From the NCBI GenBank assembly GCA_016205055.1, contig JACQJK010000088.1, positions 1 to 11,752 of the forward strand: 11,752 bases of DNA, written 5' to 3'. Under the pieces are notes generated by a model. The model did no database searches and was not told the origin of the DNA. It was given only the letters and a program-made list of their open reading frames with translations. Shown here in pieces: positions 6,392-11,752 of the stretch (positions are counted from its first letter, which is position 1; each line of letters opens with the position of its first letter). The stretch is from Candidatus Doudnabacteria bacterium. Its GTDB lineage: Bacteria; Patescibacteriota; Doudnabacteria; UBA920; 2-01-FULL-50-11. Position numbers and translations under genes: made by a program.

Positions 6392-9088
6392 ATGGGATTG
6401 CTCGGAAAAATTCTAGGGATCGAAGATCCAGTTCAGTCGGCTCACAAAATAGTGGATGAAATCAACGCGCTCGAGAAGCAGTTCGAGGGTCTTTCGCGCG
6501 AGCAGCTGATTGAAAAGACAAGAAAATGGCAGAAGGAGATTCGCGACCTTACTCAAAGCCATAACGCCCCCTCACCCCCTCTTAAATTAAGAGGGGGGAG
6601 GGGGGAGTTATTTGATAAACTAGAAGATTATCTCAATTCCATTCTTCCCGCGGCCTTTGCTGCAGTAAGGGAGGCGGCCAAGCGCACGCTTAACCAGCGA
6701 CATTATGATGTCCAGTTAATTGGCGGAATAATGCTTCACCAGGGAAAAATCGCGGAAATGAAAACCGGCGAGGGAAAAACTCTGGCGGCGACCAATGCAG
6801 TTTACTTGAATGCTTTGGCCGGCAGAGGCGTTCACATAGTTACGGTCAATGACTATTTGGCCAGGAGAGATGCCTCTTGGATGGGGCAAATTTATGACTA
6901 TCTCGGTTTAAGCGTGGGAGTGATCCAGCACGAGATTGCTTTCAGGTACCAACGACAGTCGGTTGACTCGCAGATGGACTCATCTGGCGTTTCTGTTCAA
7001 TTGTTGGAACTGGACGTGAAAAATCTGGTTCCTTGCTCTCGCAAAGAGGCCTATGCCTGCGACGTCACATATGGCACGAACAATGAGTTTGGCTTCGATT
7101 ACTTGCGCGATAATATGGTTCCTGATTCGGCCTTAAAAGTTCAGCGGGAGCTTTATTATGCCATTGTGGACGAGGTTGATTCGATTTTAATTGACGAGGC
7201 GCGGACTCCCCTGATCATTTCCGCGCCCGATACTGCTTCGACCACCCAGTACTACGAATTTGCGCGGCTTGTCGAAAACCTCGTAGCGGGCGAGGATTTT
7301 AAAGTTGATGAGAAAAAAAAGAGCGCGACTTTGACCGAACCCGGCATCGCCAAGCTGGAAAAAATACTGGGCATTGACAACATTTACGTGGAAAAAGGCG
7401 TGACCACGGTGCATCATCTGGAGCAGGCCTTGCGGGCCAAAACCCTGTTTAAGCGCGATCGCGATTACGTGGTAAGAAATAATAACGAAGTCGTGATCGT
7501 TGACGAGTTCACCGGGCGGTTGCTGCCCGGGCGCCGGTACTCCGAAGGACTCCACCAGGCCATTGAAGCCAAAGAGGGCGTGCCGGTGGAGCGAGAGTCA
7601 AAAACTTTGGCTACGATAACCTTTCAAAATTATTTTCGACTTTATCCCAAATTGGCCGGAATGACAGGCACGGCGGTTACGGAAGCCGAGGAGTTCCAGA
7701 AAATTTACGCCCTTGATCCCATCGTCATTCCCACCAACCGCCCCATGATCAGGCACGACGCCGAGGACGCGGTATTTAAAAACGAAGCGGGCAAAAATCA
7801 AGCGCTGGGCGCGGAAGTTAAAGCCAGATTCGACCGCGGCCAGCCGGTTTTGCTGGGCACGGTATCGATTGAAAAAAATGAATCATTATCTAAAGTCCTA
7901 ACCGAAGCCGGGGTGCCTCATCAGGTTTTAAACGCAAAAAACCACGAGCAGGAAGCAAAAATTATCGCGCAAGCCGGCAGAATCAAAGGTGTAACTTTGG
8001 CAACCAATATCGCCGGTCGCGGCGTGGACATTATCTTAGGCGGGCACCCCTTTGACCAGCAAAAAGCAGAACAAGTCAAAAGTTTGGGCGGTCTGCATGT
8101 GATCGGAACAGAAAGGCACGAAGCGCGCCGCATTGACAATCAATTACGGGGTCGTTCCGGACGACAAGGCGACCCGGGCTCTTCTCAATTTTTTATTTCC
8201 TTGGAGGACGACTTGATCCGCCTGTTCGGCGGCGACCGCGTGCAGCGGTTAATGACCACGATCGGCGTGCCTGACGATATGCCGATTGAACATGGGCTAG
8301 TTTCACGGGTGATCGAGTCGGCGCAAAAAAAGATCGAGGGATTGAATTTTGACATCAGAAAACACGTTTTGGAGTTTGATGACGTGATGAACAAGCAGCG
8401 GGAAGTGATTTACCGCATTCGAGACAGAGTGTTAAAACCGGACAGCGACTTGAAATCGGAGATCCTGAAAAAAATCGAAGTCGAGTTGACCGGGCTTTTG
8501 CAAGCTGCGGAGCAAGAAAGCGAGGCGACTGATAAAAAATCGAGAGACCTGGAAATGATAAATAGGATTTTTCCTTTGACACAATCGGACCTGTCAGCAG
8601 CGCTTGCGGCGGATGAACGAGCAAAGCATTATTTCGATTTAGCCAGCAAAGTATATGAAGCAAAAGAGCAGAAATTTAGCGCGTCGGTGATGCGAGCCAT
8701 GGAGCGAGCGGTGGTGTTAAACGCCATTGATACCTTATGGATGGAGCACCTGGATACCATGGATCACCTGCGCTCCAGCGTGCGCCTGCGCGGTTATGCC
8801 CAGCAAGATCCGCTGATTGAGTTTAAAAAAGAGGGCTTTTCTTTATTCGAACGTTTGCTGGCCGAAATAGACAAGCAAATTGTTTACACGATTTATAAAG
8901 TTGAACTACGCGTCGCTCCCCAGCAGACTCAGCAAGCCGTTCGTTTTGCGGAGCGAGGAACAGGCCATGAAAAAATCGGCCGCAACGACCCGTGTTTTTG
9001 TGGCAGCGGTAAAAAGTATAAGAAGTGCGGGTTGCTAAATACCGAGGAGCATAAAGTTAACGTGCAGAAAGCCGAAAGCCGTAAATAA
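6392..9088 (+). CDS. secA: Preprotein translocase ATPase SecA
   Basis: SecA drives unfolded preproteins through the SecYEG channel using ATP. The 898 residues include the helicase-type motor: Walker A MKTGEGKT (123-130), VTVNDYLARRDA (150-161), TYGTNNEFGFDYLRDNM (226-242), DEVDSILIDEARTPLIIS (260-277), the preprotein cross-linking region (about 280-410), LAGMTGTA (421-428), TNIAGRGVDI (538-547) and QLRGRSGRQGDPG (584-596). The helical wing and scaffold region follows (about 600-840) with EFDDVMNKQR and WMEHLDTMDHLRS. A roughly 40-residue insertion at about 182-215 before CSRKEAYA looks typical of CPR SecA. Two oddities: residues 57-73 are encoded by a palindromic element, and the C-terminal zinc motif CFCGSGKKYKKCG (868-880) has Gly where the fourth His/Cys ligand is expected. 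The start is set by the TATAAT spacing and the MGLLGKILG N-terminus. Confidence 0.97.
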   Translation: MGLLGKILGIEDPVQSAHKIVDEINALEKQFEGLSREQLIEKTRKWQKEIRDLTQSHNAPSPPLKLRGGRGELFDKLEDYLNSILPAAFAAVREAAKRTLNQRHYDVQLIGGIMLHQGKIAEMKTGEGKTLAATNAVYLNALAGRGVHIVTVNDYLARRDASWMGQIYDYLGLSVGVIQHEIAFRYQRQSVDSQMDSSGVSVQLLELDVKNLVPCSRKEAYACDVTYGTNNEFGFDYLRDNMVPDSALKVQRELYYAIVDEVDSILIDEARTPLIISAPDTASTTQYYEFARLVENLVAGEDFKVDEKKKSATLTEPGIAKLEKILGIDNIYVEKGVTTVHHLEQALRAKTLFKRDRDYVVRNNNEVVIVDEFTGRLLPGRRYSEGLHQAIEAKEGVPVERESKTLATITFQNYFRLYPKLAGMTGTAVTEAEEFQKIYALDPIVIPTNRPMIRHDAEDAVFKNEAGKNQALGAEVKARFDRGQPVLLGTVSIEKNESLSKVLTEAGVPHQVLNAKNHEQEAKIIAQAGRIKGVTLATNIAGRGVDIILGGHPFDQQKAEQVKSLGGLHVIGTERHEARRIDNQLRGRSGRQGDPGSSQFFISLEDDLIRLFGGDRVQRLMTTIGVPDDMPIEHGLVSRVIESAQKKIEGLNFDIRKHVLEFDDVMNKQREVIYRIRDRVLKPDSDLKSEILKKIEVELTGLLQAAEQESEATDKKSRDLEMINRIFPLTQSDLSAALAADERAKHYFDLASKVYEAKEQKFSASVMRAMERAVVLNAIDTLWMEHLDTMDHLRSSVRLRGYAQQDPLIEFKKEGFSLFERLLAEIDKQIVYTIYKVELRVAPQQTQQAVRFAERGTGHEKIGRNDPCFCGSGKKYKKCGLLNTEEHKVNVQKAESRK
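6561..6611. repeat. 51-base palindromic element inserted in frame in secA
   Basis: Two 25-base arms (6561-6585 and 6587-6611) are inverted repeats with three mismatches around one central A. The arms run from ATAAC through C-rich tracts to CTCTTAA, and from TTAAGAG through G-rich tracts to GTTAT. The element is exactly 17 codons long and encodes residues 57-73, rich in Pro, Gly and Arg (SPPLKLRGGRG), unlike any SecA sequence I know. It sits in the variable linker before LPAAFAAVREAAKR. The same C-run/TTAA/G-run palindrome type is familiar as a dispersed element in bacterial genomes. Confidence 0.85.
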
Positions 9089-9511
9089 ATGAAAAACGAC
9101 ACTATCAAGGTCGGCGCTGGAGTTTTGATTATTAAGGACGGGAAGGTTTTGATGACCAAAAGAAGAGGAGCTTTGGGGCACGGGGAATTCGGAACAGTCG
9201 GCGGTCACGTCGAGTACGGCGAGCACCCGATAGATACGGTAAAAAGGGAAGCGAGAGAAGAATTGGGAATTGAAATCGGGAATATTAAATTCTTGGATTG
9301 TGCCAGCGTGATTAAATACGGCAAGCACTACATAGACCTGTCGTTTACAGCGGACATTATCTCCGGAGAGCCAAAAGTTTTAGAACCCGAAAGAATAGAA
9401 GGCGTCGGCTTTTATCCTTTGGACGATCTTCCCGAACCGATTTTTGAGTATGCCAAGCTGACCCTAGAAGCGTATAAATCGCGAAAAAACTATTTCGAAA
9501 CTCAAGATTAA
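9089..9511 (+). CDS. Nudix hydrolase (MutT/NUDT15-like)
   Basis: Nudix enzymes hydrolyse nucleoside diphosphates linked to another group, often as housecleaning of damaged nucleotides. The 140-residue protein has a complete Nudix box at 39-61: GHVEYGE, seven spacer residues, REAREELGI, matching GX5EX7REUXEEXGU. The metal-binding glutamates Glu57 and Glu58 are present. The N-terminal strand GAGVLIIKDGKVLMTKRRGALGHGEFGTVGG (9-39) resembles the MutT/NUDT15 subgroup, where KR-G-hydrophobic-G-G-aromatic precedes the box. The start ATG directly follows the secA stop with no gap and no SD, implying coupling. Substrate cannot be told from sequence; oxidised or non-canonical NTPs are the default guess for the subgroup. 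It lies two genes before an HIT-like protein, another nucleotide-phosphate fold. Confidence 0.93.
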   Translation: MKNDTIKVGAGVLIIKDGKVLMTKRRGALGHGEFGTVGGHVEYGEHPIDTVKREAREELGIEIGNIKFLDCASVIKYGKHYIDLSFTADIISGEPKVLEPERIEGVGFYPLDDLPEPIFEYAKLTLEAYKSRKNYFETQD

Positions 9512-9531
9512 ATTTTGATCGAGTTTCTAAA

Positions 9532-9816
9532 ATGCCAAATTCTCTTGAAGAAAGAATCAAAAAAATCGAGGAGCGAAACGAGAAAGTAGAGCAAGACAAG
9601 CATTGGGAAACAAGCTATACGCGAAAAATTCTGCTGGCGGTCTTCACTTACCTTGCCATTGCCGCCTACCTTTGGGCGGTTTCAATTCCCGACCCCTGGC
9701 TTAACGCGCTTGTGCCCTCTGTAGCTTTCATGATTTCCACCTTAACAATGCCGTTTTTCAAAAAGTTTTGGCTTGCTTGGAGAGGAAAAAATTCAAATAA
9801 GATCGATCAACGATAA
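9532..9816 (+). CDS. Small two-helix membrane protein with N-terminal coiled coil, unknown function
   Basis: A 94-residue protein with a charged amphipathic N-terminus, SLEERIKKIEERNEKVEQDK (4-23), that looks like a short coiled coil, then WETSYTRK and two predicted transmembrane helices at about 32-51 and 57-75 joined by a short PDPWLNAL turn, and a basic tail. Both ends are expected in the cytoplasm because both are strongly charged and the tail is Lys/Arg-rich. I do not recognise a named family, though small proteins of this layout (helical start, two helices, the PFFKKFWL type ending) seem frequent in CPR genomes. It begins 20 bases after the Nudix stop without a clear SD, and its stop TAA overlaps the ATG of the next gene, so it is likely co-expressed with the HIT-like protein. 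Confidence 0.82.
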   Translation: MPNSLEERIKKIEERNEKVEQDKHWETSYTRKILLAVFTYLAIAAYLWAVSIPDPWLNALVPSVAFMISTLTMPFFKKFWLAWRGKNSNKIDQR

Positions 9817-10262
9817 TGTTAAAGTATATTTTAATTTTCCTATTCGGTGCGGCTTTGGGCGCTTATTTGTTTTCGGACACTCAGCCGAGGACGTTTTTAG
9901 AAATCAAAGATTGCCAAAATAACTGTTTTAGTTCCCAGGAGCTCCTGGGGCTAATTGCTTCTGTCGGCATACAAAAGTACCCCGGGTCGCCTCCTAACTT
10001 GGTCAAGGAAACGGACAAGAGCATAGTCATTCCTCATCCTTATCCGGAAACCCCGATTCACTACCTGGTGATACCAAAGAAGGATATTAAAAATATCAGA
10101 GAGGTATCTTCCGAAGACCAAGCATACATTATGGACGCATTCGCGGTCATCCGTGCGATCGTCAAGGAAAAAGGATTATCTGATTATCAGGTCATCACCA
10201 ATGGTCCTGGGCAGCAACAGGTCACATATTTGCATTTCCACCTGATGGCGCAGGAAAAATGA
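9816..10262 (+). CDS. Membrane-anchored HIT-like (histidine triad) protein
   Basis: A 148-residue protein with an N-terminal hydrophobic anchor (about 4-19, after Lys3) and a HIT-like domain at about 60-148. HIT proteins hydrolyse or transfer nucleotides using a histidine nucleophile. Visible family features are IHYLVIPKKDIKNI (81-94), corresponding to the usual gHxLVIPKxHxxxL, and ITNGPGQQQVTYLHFHLM (127-144), corresponding to NxGxxxxQxVxHLHxHxx. The first triad His is Tyr138; His140, the expected nucleophile, and His142 remain. The His of the PKKH segment is Asp90. Cys33 and Cys37 lie just past the anchor. Positive-inside reasoning puts the domain outside the cell, unusual for HIT proteins. 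The ATG overlaps the previous stop. It may be an active but altered enzyme or a binding protein. Confidence 0.8.
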   Translation: MLKYILIFLFGAALGAYLFSDTQPRTFLEIKDCQNNCFSSQELLGLIASVGIQKYPGSPPNLVKETDKSIVIPHPYPETPIHYLVIPKKDIKNIREVSSEDQAYIMDAFAVIRAIVKEKGLSDYQVITNGPGQQQVTYLHFHLMAQEK

Positions 10263-10307
10263 GAATAGATAAGCTTCCGTCCAAAGTTTTTCCGGTGCCG
10301 GATAAAC

Positions 10308-10336
10308 AAAAAACTTCACCTCGGTTAGAAGTGAAG
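10308..10336 (-). terminator. Rho-independent terminator of the minus-strand secreted-protein gene
   Basis: On the minus strand CTTCAC (10336-10331) pairs with GTGAAG (10319-10314); two more pairs form inside after one mismatch, leaving a five-base loop. Six T follow (10313-10308). It lies 14 bases past the stop of the gene at 10351-10821. On the plus strand there is no T tract, so it is directional. Confidence 0.8.
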
Positions 10337-10350
10337 ATCAATGAACTTGA

Positions 10351-10821
10351 CTATTTGATAAGAACCTTTGAGCGGATATCGTGGTTGCGGCGAGTTTTAA
10401 TTTGTCGCAGCCAGCCTTCCAACTCGCTAGTCACCCGTCCGCTCGGCGTAGGTTCTTTGCCCAATCCTATGCGGAGCGATTGCAGGAGAAACTTAAGATC
10501 AGAAACGCTTGCCGCCTCGCGCCAGTTCCTAGTCCAATTATGAGTTACCTTGTCGTCCTTGCCGTTTACTTCAAACGAGGTGTGGCTTTGGGCAAACCGG
10601 ACGACCCATGAAATTTCCGAATTCTGGATCTTCTGGATAGTGACAGCATGCCCGAAGAGCCAAAACGACTTCCGATCTTTCTCTCCAAGCCACTCCTGAA
10701 TCTGCGACTTTATTTCTTGCAATATTTTGGGGTCTGGAGCCTCCGTTGACGAGATAATTTGGGGCAAACCCCAAGTTGCAACTCCGAAAAGACTTACGCC
10801 CATGATTTTTAGAAAATTCAC
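10351..10821 (-). CDS. Predicted secreted or lumen-anchored protein, unknown family
   Basis: A 156-residue protein starting at GTG (10819-10821). The start is supported by AGGAGG at 10826-10831, four bases upstream, one of the best SD sites in the window; the in-frame ATG at 10803 is too far from it. The N-terminus has Lys5 then a hydrophobic stretch (about 6-24, IMGVSLFGVATWGLPQII), a likely signal peptide or anchor, followed by APDPK. The mature part has a helical region (33-46), an aromatic strand-like segment SFWLFGHAVTIQKI (52-65) and SWVVRFAQSHTSFEVNG (71-87), then a basic helical tail ending near 156. There is no Cys. I recognise no family. It is a single-gene unit with its own promoter and terminator, convergent with the HIT-like gene and divergent from two small membrane proteins. 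A plus-strand frame overlapping its end looks like a shadow. Confidence 0.75.
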   Translation of the reverse strand: MNFLKIMGVSLFGVATWGLPQIISSTEAPDPKILQEIKSQIQEWLGEKDRKSFWLFGHAVTIQKIQNSEISWVVRFAQSHTSFEVNGKDDKVTHNWTRNWREAASVSDLKFLLQSLRIGLGKEPTPSGRVTSELEGWLRQIKTRRNHDIRSKVLIK

Positions 10822-10845
10822 AATCCCTCCTTTTGAGTAAGAGGA

Positions 10846-10873
10846 AGCATAGCAAAAATTGGGTTTTTGACAA
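10846..10873 (-). promoter_or_regulatory. Promoter of the minus-strand secreted-protein gene
   Basis: On the minus strand TTGTCA (10873-10868) is 16 bases from TATGCT (10851-10846), and a TG two bases before the -10 gives an extended -10 element. Start of transcription would be near 10839, leaving a short leader that contains the AGGAGG. The -35 box overlaps that of the divergent plus-strand promoter. Confidence 0.6.
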
Positions 10874-10894
10874 GTGCCGACGGATTTGTAAAAT
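10867..10894 (+). promoter_or_regulatory. Promoter of the two small membrane-protein genes
   Basis: A consensus TTGACA (10867-10872) is 16 bases from TAAAAT (10889-10894). Transcription would start near 10901, about 11 bases before the ATG at 10912, and no SD lies in that leader. The TTGACAA at 10867-10873 supplies -35 boxes to both strands. Confidence 0.65.
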
Positions 10895-10911
10895 TTAACT
10901 TGAATTTAAAA

Positions 10912-11304
10912 ATGGCCGTGAACCAACTTATAAGAAACAAAATTCAGAAAAAACAAGCATTATTGGCTTTGTTTGTAGTCGCAGCGCTCGTAATCTCTGG
11001 TTTGATTATTAGTGAACAGATTAAAAAAAATAACCGCAAGTTAGCGGTCCTCAGGGCGGTTAGTGTTCTTACCAACTCAAAACCGACTGTCGCGCAGGCA
11101 AAAATCACGTTAGCTCAAATGCAAGCCGAAATCCGATCAAACCGGCCGGTTATAGATTTTTCTAGGGGGAAAGCCGTAGACGAATTTTGCGCAAATGTGG
11201 AAGAATTATGGGGAGATGTGGATGAAGACACGCCCCTGTCTTCTGAAGACTGGGATGACCTTTTAGATGATTTAGCTGAGTATTATGCCAATGACTGCAT
11301 TTGA
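10912..11304 (+). CDS. Small single-pass membrane protein with acidic C-terminal tail, unknown function
   Basis: A 130-residue protein: basic N-terminus (NQLIRNKIQKKQ, 4-15), one transmembrane helix at about 16-35, a basic helical stretch (38-78) and a strongly acidic tail (90-128) with VEELWGDVDED and SEDWDDLLDDLAEYY. Two Cys at 93 and 129 bracket the acidic tail. Positive-inside reasoning puts the tail outside. I recognise no family. I chose ATG 10912 rather than the TTG at 10867 because that TTG is part of the -35 box and the promoter would start transcription near 10901. The C-terminus has been altered by a 25-bp tandem duplication: without it the frame would end in two more residues (Ile-Glu) and TAA, instead of the TGA at 11302. 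The next gene encodes a protein of the same layout. Confidence 0.75.
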   Translation: MAVNQLIRNKIQKKQALLALFVVAALVISGLIISEQIKKNNRKLAVLRAVSVLTNSKPTVAQAKITLAQMQAEIRSNRPVIDFSRGKAVDEFCANVEELWGDVDEDTPLSSEDWDDLLDDLAEYYANDCI

Positions 11305-11326
11305 GTATTATGCCAATGACTGCATT
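11277..11326. repeat. Perfect 25-bp tandem duplication at a gene junction
   Basis: The 25-base unit beginning TGAGTATTATGCCAATGACT occurs at 11277-11301 and again, unchanged, at 11302-11326. The first copy is coding (EYYANDCI); because 25 is not a multiple of three, the second copy supplies an immediate TGA stop. The lack of any mismatch suggests a recent event or an assembly artefact. Confidence 0.95.
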
Positions 11327-11338
11327 ATTGAATAACAT

Positions 11339-11728
11339 ATGAACAATTCAACTTTAAGATTAAAATTTATAAGTATCACTTGCCTGGTTCTGTTTGTCCT
11401 TAATATCTTCGGTTGGGGAATTTATTTAATCAACGAGGAGCGGGCGATAAAACGCGCCGAAGCGAGAGCGTTACTTTTTCAAAAAATACATGCAAGGACG
11501 GAAAGTCGAGCGGTGCTTGTGCAGCTATTTACAAAAACAGGCCAAACTATAGCAGCTAACGCGCCGATTAGAATCGGTTTTTCCCGCTCCCAAGCTTTTA
11601 TCAGCACGATAGAAGCGTTGCTTGACGCGGAAGACATGGATTACTGCCACGATCTTTCCTACGAATTGGATGATATGGATGATCTTGGCAACTGGAAAGA
11701 AATTTGCGACGGCGCTTTTTCAGATTAG
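11339..11728 (+). CDS. Small single-pass membrane protein with acidic C-terminal segment, unknown function
   Basis: A 129-residue protein with a short polar N-terminus containing Arg7 and Lys9, a transmembrane helix at about 10-31 (ISITCLVLFVLNIFGWGIYLI), a charged Arg/Glu/Ala helix (33-60), and a C-terminal acidic segment (96-122: LDAEDMDYCHDL, ELDDMDDLGNW). Cys103 and Cys123 bracket the acidic part, as in the preceding gene product, so the two have the same layout although I see little direct residue identity. The acidic part is probably outside the membrane by the positive-inside rule. It starts 34 bases after the preceding stop with no SD and is probably on the same transcript from the promoter at 10867-10894. 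The stop TAG is at 11726-11728; the last 24 bases of the window show nothing further. I recognise no family. Confidence 0.75.
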   Translation: MNNSTLRLKFISITCLVLFVLNIFGWGIYLINEERAIKRAEARALLFQKIHARTESRAVLVQLFTKTGQTIAANAPIRIGFSRSQAFISTIEALLDAEDMDYCHDLSYELDDMDDLGNWKEICDGAFSD

Positions 11729-11752
11729 AAGCACGTAAAAACCAGATAGTAC

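Noticed and set aside
6960..7040. The extra segment in SecA at about residues 182-215 as a second inserted element.
   Set aside because: It has no palindrome and resembles the insertion I expect at this place in CPR SecA proteins, so it is probably a family trait.
10259..10543. Plus-strand frame of 94 codons whose ATG overlaps the HIT-like gene stop (ATGA).
   Set aside because: It runs through the minus-strand terminator and antisense through most of the secreted-protein gene, which has a signal peptide, strong SD, promoter and terminator. Its residue make-up beyond codon 40 is not protein-like. The first 30 codons could be a remnant of a lost gene, but nothing shows it.
1..11752. Search for tRNA or rRNA genes, CRISPR arrays, transposases, integrases or toxin-antitoxin pairs.
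   Set aside because: No cloverleaf ending in CCA context, no regularly spaced repeats, and no protein with transposase, integrase, Cas or toxin motifs was seen.

Overview
The window looks like part of a chromosome from a Patescibacteria/CPR bacterium, most likely a Parcubacteria-like lineage. This rests on gene content and style, not on a database search: very tight gene packing, few Shine-Dalgarno (SD) sites, a divergent CTP synthase, a SecA with a long family-type insertion, a sunset-domain membrane protein, and GC-rich palindromic repeats. TGA is used as a stop (genes ending at 10262 and 11304), so the genetic code appears to be standard bacterial. A bL9 gene is present; several CPR lineages are reported to lack bL9, so this narrows the placement.

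Region 1 (1-3904, + strand) is a compact housekeeping operon: the 3' end of prfB, then ftsE and ftsX (division-linked ABC module that controls peptidoglycan hydrolases), rplI (bL9) and pyrG (CTP synthase). Gaps are -1 to 19 bases. A perfect 14-bp palindrome with A and T tracts ends this operon. It also serves the convergent minus-strand operon, and it overlaps or abuts both stop codons.

Region 2 (3902-5501, - strand) is a TRM11-like RNA methylase gene followed by rpmA (bL27). The usual rpmA neighbour rplU is not adjacent.

Region 3 (5502-6391) has a divergent intergenic region with an 18-bp inverted repeat placed just upstream of both divergent starts. Then come a membrane-anchored sunset-domain protein and about 310 bases without a credible gene. 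That gap is filled by a GC-rich array of hairpins, a Rho-independent terminator and a consensus TATAAT box positioned for leaderless transcription of secA.

Region 4 (6392-10262, + strand) is secA, a Nudix hydrolase, a two-helix membrane protein and a membrane-anchored HIT-like protein, again nearly without gaps. secA carries a 51-base palindromic element in frame (exactly 17 codons) near its 5' end, and its C-terminal zinc motif lacks the fourth ligand.

Region 5 (10263-11752) is accessory. A predicted secreted protein on the minus strand has its own terminator, promoter and SD. It is transcribed away from two small membrane proteins on the plus strand, and the two promoters overlap at their -35 boxes. 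A perfect 25-bp tandem duplication lies at the junction of the two small genes and has changed the end of the first one. None of these three proteins belongs to a family I recognise; they are the best candidates for undescribed biology, together with the hairpin array and the palindrome inside secA.
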